Part shown: positions 35,302 through 43,058 of the stretch, in pieces | Layout: every line of letters begins with the position of its first letter | Numbering within the stretch: position 1 is the stretch's first letter | NCBI RefSeq assembly: GCF_021278985.1 | Contig: NZ_CP082833.1 | Location: 3,968,001-4,032,000 of the forward strand | Direction: 5' to 3' | Source of the DNA: Citrobacter rodentium NBRC 105723 = DSM 16636 | GTDB taxonomy: Bacteria > Pseudomonadota > Gammaproteobacteria > Enterobacterales > Enterobacteriaceae | DNA length: 64,000 bases | Translations under genes and position numbers: made by a program | Notes under the pieces: model-generated | Database searches by the model: none | The model's input: only the letters and a program-made list of their open reading frames with translations | What the model was told of the DNA's origin: nothing

Positions 35302-35468
35302 ACGGAACGCTGCGCATCCTGAGAGACGCGCTTCCACTCTTTTTTACTGTCGCAACATGCCGTTCGGCCAGACCACTGCTCAGCGGAACGCGCATGTTGT
35401 AGATCCTGCGTTTCGGGTCGCAAATTCCAGCGTTTGCCCGTTAATTTTTTGTGTAAAAATCGCTGCAT
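35295..35468 (-). CDS. possible 57-residue basic small protein upstream of mgrR
   Basis: An ORF of 57 codons starting MQRFLHKKLTGKRWNL and ending QDAQRSVV. It is preceded by GGAGGATAT, an excellent ribosome site six to eight bases from the ATG. The protein is strongly basic, with no membrane segment, and has an adjacent Cys pair (TACCDSKKEW). Its stop codon lies inside the upstream half of the mgrR PhoP box, so the two are tightly packed. I do not recognise it. It might be a small regulatory protein or a decayed gene end. Confidence 0.4.
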   Translation of the reverse strand: MQRFLHKKLTGKRWNLRPETQDLQHARSAEQWSGRTACCDSKKEWKRVSQDAQRSVV

Positions 35469-35657
35469 ATATCCTCCAGACTTAAGTGTTTAATCCATTA
35501 ATCAATCGGTTAATAAAAATCTAGCATAACGATTGCAGAGTTATGTCAGGCAACGGCCTGTTTTGTAAAGAGACAAGATATACTGCACACTTTACACCTT
35601 TGCTCATCTGTTATATTGCGTAAAACAGACAATGGCCGCCGCTGTTTGCGTTAAGTC

Positions 35658-36050
35658 TTATTTTTGCAGGTGAGTAACCCGCACCACCGGTGGCGTTGAT
35701 TTTTTATCAAGGCTGCCAGTAATACTGAGCATCTGATCCGGTTGCACCTCACGCCCGTCAAACACGGACGCCGGAATAATCATATCGATTTTTCCCGACT
35801 TATCGCGGAATACATATTTATCGTCGCCTTTGTGATCAATCAGGTTGCCGCGCAGGGATACCGTTGCCCCGTCATGCATAGTTTTAGCAAATTCAACGGT
35901 CATTTTTTTCGCATCTTCAGCGCCGCGATAGCCATCCTCAATCGCATGCGGCGGCGGCGGAGCAGCATCTTTTTTTAATCCACCTTCATCGGCCGCTAAC
36001 GCGTAAGGCATGATAAGAATACCCGCTAAAGCAATTATGTTAAGTTTCAT
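35658..36050 (-). CDS. ydeI: YdeI, periplasmic OB-fold stress protein
   Basis: A 130-residue secreted protein of the YgiW/BOF family, same length as E. coli YdeI. It has a signal peptide (residues 1-19, ending YALA-AD) and an OB-fold with VSLRGNLIDHKGDDKYVFRDKSG. It is linked to hydrogen peroxide and antimicrobial-peptide tolerance. In E. coli dgcZ lies between mgrR and ydeI; here dgcZ is absent. Confidence 0.92.
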   Translation of the reverse strand: MKLNIIALAGILIMPYALAADEGGLKKDAAPPPPHAIEDGYRGAEDAKKMTVEFAKTMHDGATVSLRGNLIDHKGDDKYVFRDKSGKIDMIIPASVFDGREVQPDQMLSITGSLDKKSTPPVVRVTHLQK

Positions 36051-36190
36051 TCTTTCCCCTTCTGGCGTTCGGTTTGACTTATTAAGTCTGGTTGCTATTT
36101 TTAAATTTTACAAATTAACCACCTGCTGGCGCGTCTACTTAAATAAAATCAAGCAGGTACCGTTAACCATCATAAACAGGCAGGTAGAAG

Positions 36191-36700
36191 ATGCCAGGGT
36201 CTGACGAAGCGAAACACGCTATTCCTTTCATAGAAGAAAGCCGCAGAGCGCTTAATTTTGAAGATAAATTCAGACGAATCGGCTTTACGTTTCTGCTGTT
36301 GATTATTATAGCGGCGTCAGTCGGATTATTTTCCAACGGCTACTTTAGCGCCTCACAGGCAACAAACGACAGCCAGCGCTTTCACGTTGAATATGAAAAA
36401 TATGGCCGTCTGTTGAAAGATGACACGCTGAAAATCAGCGTTCGCAACGCCGCCTCCGATCTGACGCTGCGGCTGGGTAAAGACTTCACCACCGCCTTCC
36501 AGACGGAGATGGTCACCCCTCAGCCCGACAAGATGTACAGCCATAACGACCAGCTGATTCTGTATTACGCGCCGTCGTCAGACAATGACAACGTCACCGT
36601 CCGGATAACAGCTAAGCCGCAGAAGCCGGGCTATTTTCACACCGCTATTTCGGCGAATGACGAGCCGGCGCTGGTGATTTCTCAATGGATTTATCCTTAG
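36191..36700 (+). CDS. membrane-anchored protein of unknown function
   Basis: A 169-residue protein with a single hydrophobic helix at about 29-50 after a short cytoplasmic N-terminus, followed by a 110-residue outside domain rich in beta-strand pattern (FHVEYEKYGRLLKDDTLKISVRN...). It is followed six bases later by the DUF421 gene, so the two probably form a complex. GGCAGGTAGAAG precedes the start. I do not recognise a named family. It may be the partner of the YetF-type protein. Confidence 0.7.
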   Translation: MPGSDEAKHAIPFIEESRRALNFEDKFRRIGFTFLLLIIIAASVGLFSNGYFSASQATNDSQRFHVEYEKYGRLLKDDTLKISVRNAASDLTLRLGKDFTTAFQTEMVTPQPDKMYSHNDQLILYYAPSSDNDNVTVRITAKPQKPGYFHTAISANDEPALVISQWIYP

Positions 36701-36706
36701 GAGCCG

Positions 36707-37162
36707 ATGATGGATATGGTTCTCAGAGCGGTCGCTATCTACCTGATATTACTGATTGTTATCAAAATAGCGGGCAGGCGGACCTTAATGCAAATGACCA
36801 GCTTCGATTTGATCCTGCTGCTGATTATCAGTGAAGCGACTCAGCAAGCCCTGCTGGGGGAAGACTTCTCGGTCACCGGCGCAATGCTGACCATTATTAC
36901 GCTGGTGGTGGTGGATATTTTATTTGGCTACCTGAAAAAGAAAATTCCCGGTGCTGAAAACGTCATTGACGGCGCGCCGGTTATTCTGGTGGATCATGGG
37001 GTTGCTCATCAGGATAAACTGCAAAAGGTCAGCATCTCCTGCGATGATATTATGCTCGCCGCCCGTCAGAATCACGGCCTTCTGGAATTGAAACAAATTA
37101 AATATGCCATACTGGAAAGAAACGGACAAATTTCTATTATTCCAGAGAATGAACAATCATGA
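36707..37162 (+). CDS. DUF421 (YetF/YcaP-type) membrane protein
   Basis: A 151-residue protein with two or three N-terminal helices and a soluble C-terminal domain. Marks of DUF421 are the KIAGRRTLMQMTSFDLILLLIISEATQQALLG block and a GAPVILVDHGV segment. AGGAG is five bases upstream. The C-terminus is shorter than in longer homologues. It overlaps the CinA-like gene by four bases (ATGA), suggesting an operon of three genes from 36191 to 37689. Confidence 0.8.
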   Translation: MMDMVLRAVAIYLILLIVIKIAGRRTLMQMTSFDLILLLIISEATQQALLGEDFSVTGAMLTIITLVVVDILFGYLKKKIPGAENVIDGAPVILVDHGVAHQDKLQKVSISCDDIMLAARQNHGLLELKQIKYAILERNGQISIIPENEQS

Positions 37163-37689
37163 TGAAAATACCGCAACATAAAGTCGTTACTTTGCAGGAT
37201 AACACCGCTATCGATACCCTGACCAACGCGCTGGGGACGCTGCTGACCGAACGCGGCCTGCGCCTGACGACCGCCGAGTCCTGTACCGGCGGCAAACTGG
37301 CGTCCGCGCTGTGCGCCAGCAGCGATACGCCAGAGTTTTACGGCGTCGGTTTTATCACCTTTACCAATGAAGCGAAATCCCTGATTCTGGGCGTGCAGAA
37401 AAGTACCCTCGATATCCATACCGCCGTCAGCGAAGCGGTGGTCGCGGAAATGGCGGTGGGCGCGCAAAAACATGCCAGGGTGGATGTCAGCATCGCGGTA
37501 AGTGGCTACGGCGGTCCGGAAGGCGGCGAAGACGGTACGCCGCCCGGCACCGTCTGGTTTGCCCTGGCCATTCACGACACGGTCTATACGGTAATGCAGC
37601 ACTTTGTCGGCGAATGTGAGGAAGTACTCGATCAGGCCGTACGCTTTGCCGTCGCGCAGCTGCTGGCTCTGCTGCGCGACGAAAAATAA
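37159..37689 (+). CDS. ydeJ: CinA-like protein YdeJ
   Basis: A 176-residue stand-alone CinA C-terminal domain (PncC-like nicotinamide-nucleotide amidase fold), orthologous in position to E. coli YdeJ. Marks are LRLTTAESCTGGKLASAL, GVGFITFTNEAKS, AVSEAVVAEMA and SGYGGPEGGEDGTPPGTVWFA. Not every such paralogue has amidase activity, and YdeJ is not fully defined. Its start overlaps the DUF421 stop. Confidence 0.9.
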   Translation: MMKIPQHKVVTLQDNTAIDTLTNALGTLLTERGLRLTTAESCTGGKLASALCASSDTPEFYGVGFITFTNEAKSLILGVQKSTLDIHTAVSEAVVAEMAVGAQKHARVDVSIAVSGYGGPEGGEDGTPPGTVWFALAIHDTVYTVMQHFVGECEEVLDQAVRFAVAQLLALLRDEK

Positions 37690-37970
37690 CGGCGCCCGAC
37701 GGCGTTTACTCCGCCAGCCCCCGGTGCTTCAGCATCGGGGCAAAATATCACCTCATTTACCCTCACAATGGTCTGCTATACCTGGTCGCCATTACGCGGC
37801 ACGCAGCAGCATCATTACTACTGCATTGCTTTTCGCTTTAGTACTCCACAGGCTTATCCTCAGGTGGGGATATCAATGGCGTTATCCCTTGGCAGGGATA
37901 TTATCCTTAAGACGGATCTATCCAGCTTGATTGCAATACTATGCTTACTTTGAAAAACCAAGGAAGTGAC

Positions 37971-38333
37971 ATGTTTTCCTTTCTCAACACATTTAAGCAG
38001 CTCATAGGCAAGCAGCAAGAAGCACCGACCACTCAGCCGGAACATTCAAATGAACAGCTTTTGCAATGGGCCACTGGATGCATGCTGGAGGGCTTGCCCG
38101 ACACGTTTTACGAAGCGAGGATTACCTGTTTCCGGAGCATTGACAATGACGGACGCACAGTAATCGCAGCTATACATGACTTCAGATTAACTAGCGAAAG
38201 CGAATATACCTCTTTCACTCCACCAGATGACCTTTACGCCACACACTGCATAGAGAAAATACTTAACAAAGAAAACTGGAGTCAAGCCACTATTACCTTC
38301 AACCCACAAACGACACGATTCATATGGCAATAA
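37971..38333 (+). CDS. unknown small acidic protein, possible immunity-type
   Basis: A 120-residue soluble protein (MFSFLNTFKQLIGKQ start, with AAGGAAGTG just upstream; a longer start ten codons earlier has no ribosome site). I do not recognise it. It is acidic, AT-rich in DNA, and followed by two more small ORFs with overlapping junctions. The layout and size resemble orphan immunity genes of contact or polymorphic toxins, but no toxin gene is nearby; this is a guess. It sits between the core genes ydeJ and dcp, where E. coli has nothing. The 280 bases before it show no feature I can name. Confidence 0.5.
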   Translation: MFSFLNTFKQLIGKQQEAPTTQPEHSNEQLLQWATGCMLEGLPDTFYEARITCFRSIDNDGRTVIAAIHDFRLTSESEYTSFTPPDDLYATHCIEKILNKENWSQATITFNPQTTRFIWQ

Positions 38334-38419
38334 AAAAGACACCCGAAGATGACCTTTATGACGCCAATAAAAAAATGACGGAAGTCAGGCTAAATTTTGA
38401 TATGTTATGCTCCAAATAA
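38324..38419 (+). CDS. 31-codon linker ORF in the unknown mini-operon
   Basis: Starts MAIKKTPEDDLYDANKKMT, overlapping the end of the preceding gene by ten bases, and its stop TAA is followed directly by the ATG of the next ORF. Such overlap on both sides suggests translational coupling rather than chance. The peptide is hydrophilic. No homologue known to me. Confidence 0.35.
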   Translation: MAIKKTPEDDLYDANKKMTEVRLNFDMLCSK

Positions 38420-38716
38420 ATGTCAAAAATTCAGGGTATGAACGTACATATAAAATTCAGAATTGCAATTCTTATCTACCTCTCGGCGGCATACGCCGTC
38501 GCCCTTCCTTTACTCGCGCTGCTTACCGATCTGGTGATAAACGGTGCAATTATTGATATATGGAAAAATTCGTATTCATTTGGAAGCCTTCTAAGTTCCC
38601 GCAAAATGCTTTACTTAAAATTTGCAGGACTCGGAGCCGCTCTTGGGTTTTTCTACTGGTTATTCTTCTACAGAAAATACCGGCATTACGATCCCCTGGA
38701 TAAATATTTTAAGTAG
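38420..38716 (+). CDS. unknown two-helix membrane protein
   Basis: A 98-residue protein with two hydrophobic helices (about 13-36 and 66-85) and a basic, tyrosine-rich end (FYRKYRHYDPLDKYFK). It follows the linker ORF without a gap, so it is likely translated by coupling; its own ribosome site is not obvious. Small two-helix proteins of this size include bacteriocin and toxin immunity proteins, but I have no direct support. The DNA is AT-rich, unlike the dcp gene after it. Confidence 0.5.
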   Translation: MSKIQGMNVHIKFRIAILIYLSAAYAVALPLLALLTDLVINGAIIDIWKNSYSFGSLLSSRKMLYLKFAGLGAALGFFYWLFFYRKYRHYDPLDKYFK

Positions 38717-38822
38717 TCACTGACACTACGTGTTGATGTATTGCAAGCTGGACAAGCGCAACAGCAAAACCGACTGGCAATACCGGCCCCCTTTAACCGG
38801 TCAATTTATCGGGTTTGGCACC

Positions 38823-38846
38823 AAAAAACCGGGCGTCGCGCCCGGT
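38823..38846 (-). terminator. dcp terminator
   Basis: On the minus strand ACCGGGCG-CGA-CGCCCGGT followed by TTTTTT, 23 bases after the dcp stop. Confidence 0.92.
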
Positions 38847-38869
38847 TAATTTGGCAGGCATATAAGCCC

Positions 38870-40915
38870 TTACTCGTTCAGTCCACGATTTTCCAGCATC
38901 GGCTCAATCTGCGGATCGTGACCGCGCCACTGGCGATAAAGTTCTGCTAAATCAGTGCCGTTCCCGCGCGACAAAATCGCTTCGCGGAATGTTTGCCCGT
39001 TTTCACGCGTTAATCCGCCCTGCTTCACGAACCACTGATAGCCATCGTCGGCCAGCATCTGCGTCCAGAGATAGGCATAATAGCCCGCCGCATAGCCGCC
39101 GCCGAAGATATGGGCGAAGTAGCTGCTGCGGTAGCGCGGCGGTACTGGCGGAAGATCGAGGTTTTCCGCCGCCAGCAGCTGCTTTTCAAACGCTTCCACC
39201 TCCTGCTGCGCCTGCGCCACGCTGAGGCTGTGCCAGCCCATATCGAGCAGCGCCGCACTGAGCAGTTCAGTCATATCGTAGCCCTTGTTGAACAGGCTGG
39301 CCTTGCGCATCTTCTCCTGCAATGCCGCTGGCATTCTCTCGCCGGTGGCGTAATGACGGGCAAAGCGGTCAAACACGACGGGATGACTGGCCCAGTGCTC
39401 ATTGATCTGCGAAGGGAATTCAACGAAATCACGCGGGGTATTGGTGCCGGAAAGCGTGGCGTAACGCTGGGTGGCGAACAGTCCATGCAGGGTATGACCG
39501 AACTCATGGAATAACGTCACGACATCATCCCAGAGTAACAGCGCTGGTTGTCCTGGCGCCGGTTTTTGATAATTACAGACGTTATAGATAACCGGACGGC
39601 TCTGATTCAGAGTTGATTGCTCAATGAAATTCCCCATCCATGCGCCGCCGCTTTTCGAATCCCGGGCAAAAAAATCACCGTAAAAAAGCGCCAGCCCGCT
39701 GCCATCATGGTCGAAAATCTCCCAGACGCGGACATCCGGGTGGTAGACCGGAATATCAAATCGCTCAACCAGCTTAATGCCGAACAGCTGGCTGGCGGTC
39801 CAGAACACCCCCTCCTGCAATACCGTATCAAGGGCAAAGTAGGGTTTAAGCCGGGACTCATCGAGATCGTATTTTTCGCGACGCACCTGCTCAGCATAAA
39901 ACGCCCAGTCCCATGCCTCGGCGCTAAAGCCCCCCTCTTCATCGTCAATTACCCGCTGAATGTCCGCCAGTTCACTCAACGCACGCTGACGCGCCGCAGG
40001 CACGATGGCGCGCATAAAGGCCAGCGCCGCTTGCGGCGTTTTTGCCATCTGGTCGGCGATTTTCCACGACGCGTAATCCGGGAAGCCCAGCAATTGCGCC
40101 TGACTGGCGCGAATCGCGACCAGCCGCTGGATAATCGTGCGGGTATCGTTCTCATCGCCCTTTTCAGCCCGACGCCAGCCAGCAGTAAATAATGCTTCAC
40201 GGGTCTGTCGGTCACGCAGCGCGCTGAGCGCCGGTTGCTGCGTGGTGTTGAGTAACGGGATAAGCCAGCCGTCCTGCTGGCCTTTTTCACGGGCCGCTTC
40301 TCGCGCCGCCGCAATCTCATCTTCGCTGAGCCCCGCAAGCTGACTAACCTCATTGACCAGCAGGCCGCCGGATTTATTCGCCGCCAGGAGCCGCTGGTTA
40401 AACTGGCTGGTCAGAGTGGCCGCCTCGGTATTAAGCGCCCGAAGCTGCGCCTTGTCGTCATCGCTGAGCCGTGCGCCGGAAAGCACAAAACGCTGGTGCA
40501 ACACCTCCAGCAGACGCAGAGACTCCTCGTCCAGCCCCAGTGTCTCGCGCTGTCGCCAGACGCTGTCCACGCGGGCAAACAGCTTCCCATTGAGCCAGAT
40601 ATCATTAGCCAGCCCGGCAAGTTCAGCGGAAAATGCCTCGTCGAGCCGCTGTAATTCATCACTGGTGTGCGCCGACGTCATGGCGAAAAAGACGCTGGTA
40701 ACCCGCGTCAGCAATTCGCCGCTCTGCTCAAGCGCCAGCACCGTATTTACAAAATCAGGCGCATCGGCATTATGAATAATGGCGTCTATCTCCGCCCGCT
40801 TCTGCCGCACGCCTTCATCAAACGCGGGACGATAATGACCGACTTCAAGCAGATCAAAGCGCGGGGCATGGTACGGTAGCGAGCTGGTACTGAAAAACGG
40901 ATTCGTCGACGACAT
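38870..40915 (-). CDS. dcp: peptidyl-dipeptidase Dcp
   Basis: A 681-residue M3-family zinc peptidase, the same length as E. coli Dcp, which removes C-terminal dipeptides in the cytoplasm or periplasm. The active site is LFHEFGHTLHGLFA at about residue 468, with the third ligand glutamate 25 residues later in DFVEFPSQINEHW. The substrate-binding HIFGGGYAAGYYAYLW block near the C-terminus is complete. It is divergent from ydfG, 136 bases away, and ends at a strong terminator. Confidence 0.96.
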   Translation of the reverse strand: MSSTNPFFSTSSLPYHAPRFDLLEVGHYRPAFDEGVRQKRAEIDAIIHNADAPDFVNTVLALEQSGELLTRVTSVFFAMTSAHTSDELQRLDEAFSAELAGLANDIWLNGKLFARVDSVWRQRETLGLDEESLRLLEVLHQRFVLSGARLSDDDKAQLRALNTEAATLTSQFNQRLLAANKSGGLLVNEVSQLAGLSEDEIAAAREAAREKGQQDGWLIPLLNTTQQPALSALRDRQTREALFTAGWRRAEKGDENDTRTIIQRLVAIRASQAQLLGFPDYASWKIADQMAKTPQAALAFMRAIVPAARQRALSELADIQRVIDDEEGGFSAEAWDWAFYAEQVRREKYDLDESRLKPYFALDTVLQEGVFWTASQLFGIKLVERFDIPVYHPDVRVWEIFDHDGSGLALFYGDFFARDSKSGGAWMGNFIEQSTLNQSRPVIYNVCNYQKPAPGQPALLLWDDVVTLFHEFGHTLHGLFATQRYATLSGTNTPRDFVEFPSQINEHWASHPVVFDRFARHYATGERMPAALQEKMRKASLFNKGYDMTELLSAALLDMGWHSLSVAQAQQEVEAFEKQLLAAENLDLPPVPPRYRSSYFAHIFGGGYAAGYYAYLWTQMLADDGYQWFVKQGGLTRENGQTFREAILSRGNGTDLAELYRQWRGHDPQIEPMLENRGLNE

Positions 40916-41051
40916 CTTTCACTCCTGTAAACGATTTGTCATTAGAGTAGGCTTCCGCGGAAAAGACCGCAATCCTGTCAACCAGCATTACCGATCCGCG
41001 TCAATGGCGTGCTATGGTAGTAGAACGTAAAAAGCGTTGAGGAACAGTGAG

Positions 41052-41798
41052 ATGATCGTTTTAGTAACCGGAGCAACCGCAGGTTTTGGTGAATGCATTA
41101 CACGTCGTTTTGTTGAAAATGGGCATAAAGTCATTGCCACCGGCCGTCGCCATGACCGCCTGCAGGCGCTTAAAGCGTCGCTCGGCGACAATGTGCTTAC
41201 GGCGCAGCTGGATGTCCGCAACCGCGCCGCCATTGAAGAGATGCTGGCGTCGTTGCCTGACGGCTGGCGCGAGATCGATCTGCTGGTAAACAATGCCGGT
41301 CTGGCGCTGGGGCTGGAACCTGCGCATAAAGCCAGCGTTGAAGACTGGGAAACCATGATCGACACCAACAACAAAGGTCTGGTGTATATGACCCGCGCCG
41401 TTCTTCCCGGCATGGTCGAACGCAACCGCGGACATATCATCAATATCGGCTCCACCGCCGGAAGCTGGCCTTATGCCGGCGGCAATGTGTATGGCGCGAC
41501 AAAGGCCTTTGTCCGCCAGTTCAGTCTGAATCTGCGTACCGATCTGCACGGCACCGCCGTTCGCGTCACCGATATCGAGCCCGGCCTGGTGGGCGGAACG
41601 GAATTTTCAAACGTGCGGTTTAAAGGCGATGACGCCAAAGCCGGTAAAACCTACGAAAATACCGTCGCGCTGACCCCGGAAGACGTTACGGAAGCGGTCT
41701 GGTGGGTCGCCACGCTGCCTGCCCATGTGAACATTAACACCGTCGAAATGATGCCCGTCACGCAATCTTTCGCCGGACTGAGCGTTCATCGTGGTTAA
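41052..41798 (+). CDS. ydfG: 3-hydroxy acid / malonic semialdehyde dehydrogenase YdfG
   Basis: A 248-residue short-chain dehydrogenase matching E. coli YdfG, an NADP enzyme acting on serine-type hydroxy acids and malonic semialdehyde from pyrimidine breakdown. Motifs are TGATAGFGE, NNAGLALG, catalytic S in INIGSTAGSWPYAGG and YGATK. I use the ATG giving MIVLVTG, with GAACAGTGAG upstream, as in E. coli. A short GC hairpin follows the stop. Confidence 0.95.
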   Translation: MIVLVTGATAGFGECITRRFVENGHKVIATGRRHDRLQALKASLGDNVLTAQLDVRNRAAIEEMLASLPDGWREIDLLVNNAGLALGLEPAHKASVEDWETMIDTNNKGLVYMTRAVLPGMVERNRGHIINIGSTAGSWPYAGGNVYGATKAFVRQFSLNLRTDLHGTAVRVTDIEPGLVGGTEFSNVRFKGDDAKAGKTYENTVALTPEDVTEAVWWVATLPAHVNINTVEMMPVTQSFAGLSVHRG

Positions 41799-41806
41799 AT
41801 TTTCAT

Positions 41807-41824
41807 CCCGGCCTGCGGGCCGGG
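41807..41824 (+). terminator. hairpin after ydfG
   Basis: CCCGGCC-TGCG-GGCCGGG, a perfect seven-base stem eight bases after ydfG, but followed by TATAGC rather than a T-run. It may end ydfG or separate it from rspR. Confidence 0.45.
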
Positions 41825-41885
41825 TATAGCTCGCGGCAAAAAAGTGGTAGAATCCAGACGTTAACTTTCTAATAAGTAAGAGCGA

Positions 41886-42572
41886 ATGACCGTCGAAACG
41901 CAACTCAATCCCACACAGCCCGTAAATCAGCAGATTTATCGCATCCTTCGTCGTGATATCGTTCACTGCCTTATTGCGCCGGGCACCCCCCTGTCCGAAA
42001 AAGAGATCTCCGTGCGCTTTGAGGTGTCACGCCAGCCGGTGCGGGAAGCCTTTATTAAGCTTGCGGAGAACGGCTTAATTCAGATCCGTCCCCAGCGCGG
42101 CAGTTACGTCAATAAAATCTCATTATCACAGGTACGAAACGGCTGCTTTGTGCGCCAGGCTATTGAGTGCGCGGTGGCGCGCCGGGCGGCGGCGATGATA
42201 ACGGACAGCCAGTGCTATCAGCTTGAGCAGAATCTTAATCAGCAGCGCATTGCCATTGAACGTAAGCAGCTGAATGATTTTTTTGAGCTGGATGACGATT
42301 TTCACCAGAAGCTGGCGCTTATCGCCGACTGCCAGCTGGCCTGGGACACCATCGAAAATATTAAGGCCACCATCGACCGGGTGCGCTATATGAGTCTCGA
42401 TCACGTCTCGCCGCCAGAGATGCTGCTGCGCCAGCATCAGGACATTTTTTCGGCGCTGGAAAAGCATGACGCCGATGCCGTCGAGACAGCCATGACGCAG
42501 CACCTGCAGGAAATTGGCGAGTCGGTTCAGCTGATCCGTCAGGAAAACAGCGACTGGTTTACCGAAGAGTAA
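41886..42572 (+). CDS. rspR: GntR/FadR-type repressor RspR
   Basis: A 228-residue FadR-subfamily regulator, same length as E. coli RspR (YdfH), which represses rspAB. The winged helix is LSEKEISVRFEVSRQPVREAFIKLAENGLIQIRPQRGSYV; the FCD effector domain holds the metal-binding aspartate and histidines (FELDDDFHQKLA, LLRQHQDIF). Its targets rspA (absent) and rspB (deleted) are damaged here. The hexuronate promoters nearby carry a repeated motif that RspR may bind. Confidence 0.93.
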   Translation: MTVETQLNPTQPVNQQIYRILRRDIVHCLIAPGTPLSEKEISVRFEVSRQPVREAFIKLAENGLIQIRPQRGSYVNKISLSQVRNGCFVRQAIECAVARRAAAMITDSQCYQLEQNLNQQRIAIERKQLNDFFELDDDFHQKLALIADCQLAWDTIENIKATIDRVRYMSLDHVSPPEMLLRQHQDIFSALEKHDADAVETAMTQHLQEIGESVQLIRQENSDWFTEE

Positions 42573-42654
42573 TTCCCTCCCCAACCTCACCCCGCCGTGG
42601 GTGAGGCAACAATCTTCTCTCCCCCATCATATCTGCCGCAAAAAAGATGTGAGC

Positions 42655-42668
42655 TTGATCAAAAACAA
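42655..42668 (+). promoter_or_regulatory. candidate FNR box before ydfZ
   Basis: TTGATCAAAAACAA matches TTGAT-N4-ATCAA with a perfect left and four-of-five right half. E. coli ydfZ is FNR-activated, so anaerobic induction is likely. Confidence 0.55.
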
Positions 42669-42763
42669 AAAAAGTCCGTACTGATGAGCGTATTTATATA
42701 GCGCCCGTTACGTGGGACCAGAGCCCACGGGCTTTGACGGTAAGTTGGAAAGGAGAAGACACC

Positions 42764-42967
42764 ATGATGACATACGATCGTAACCGTAACGCAATCACCA
42801 CTGGCAGCCGCGTCATGATTAGCGGCACCGGGCATACCGGGCGAATCACCGCGATCATGACCGACGGTCTGGACGCCGCGCAAATCCGCCGCGAGAAAAC
42901 CGTGGAAGTGGAAGGTTGTGAAGGTAAGTTTGCGCCGGTCGAACTGATTCGTCTCGGCATGAACTAA
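42764..42967 (+). CDS. ydfZ: YdfZ, small selenium-binding protein
   Basis: A 67-residue soluble protein, same length as E. coli YdfZ, with YDRNRNAITTGSRVM and the single cysteine of VEGCEGK, the residue reported to hold selenium non-specifically. AAAGGAGAAG is seven bases upstream. A FNR-like box about 100 bases earlier agrees with anaerobic expression. Function in the cell is unclear. Confidence 0.92.
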   Translation: MMTYDRNRNAITTGSRVMISGTGHTGRITAIMTDGLDAAQIRREKTVEVEGCEGKFAPVELIRLGMN

Positions 42968-42976
42968 TGGTGTGAC

Positions 42977-43046
42977 TGCCAGATGGCGTTTCCCTTCTCC
43001 GGCCTGTCCGTTCAGAACAGGCCGGATAAAAAAGCGCCATCCGGCA
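42977..43046. repeat. REP-like element with nested hairpin
   Basis: TGCCAGATGGCG ... GCGCCATCCGGCA is an imperfect long inverted repeat of the REP/BIME type. Inside it CCGGCCTGT and ACAGGCCGG form a second hairpin. It lies between the convergent genes ydfZ and ydfI and probably shields their 3' ends. Confidence 0.6.
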
Positions 43047-43058
43047 ACAGATAAAGCG

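Noticed and set aside
39617..40192. 191-codon plus-strand frame inside dcp
   Set aside because: Antisense to the M3 peptidase gene; no independent support.
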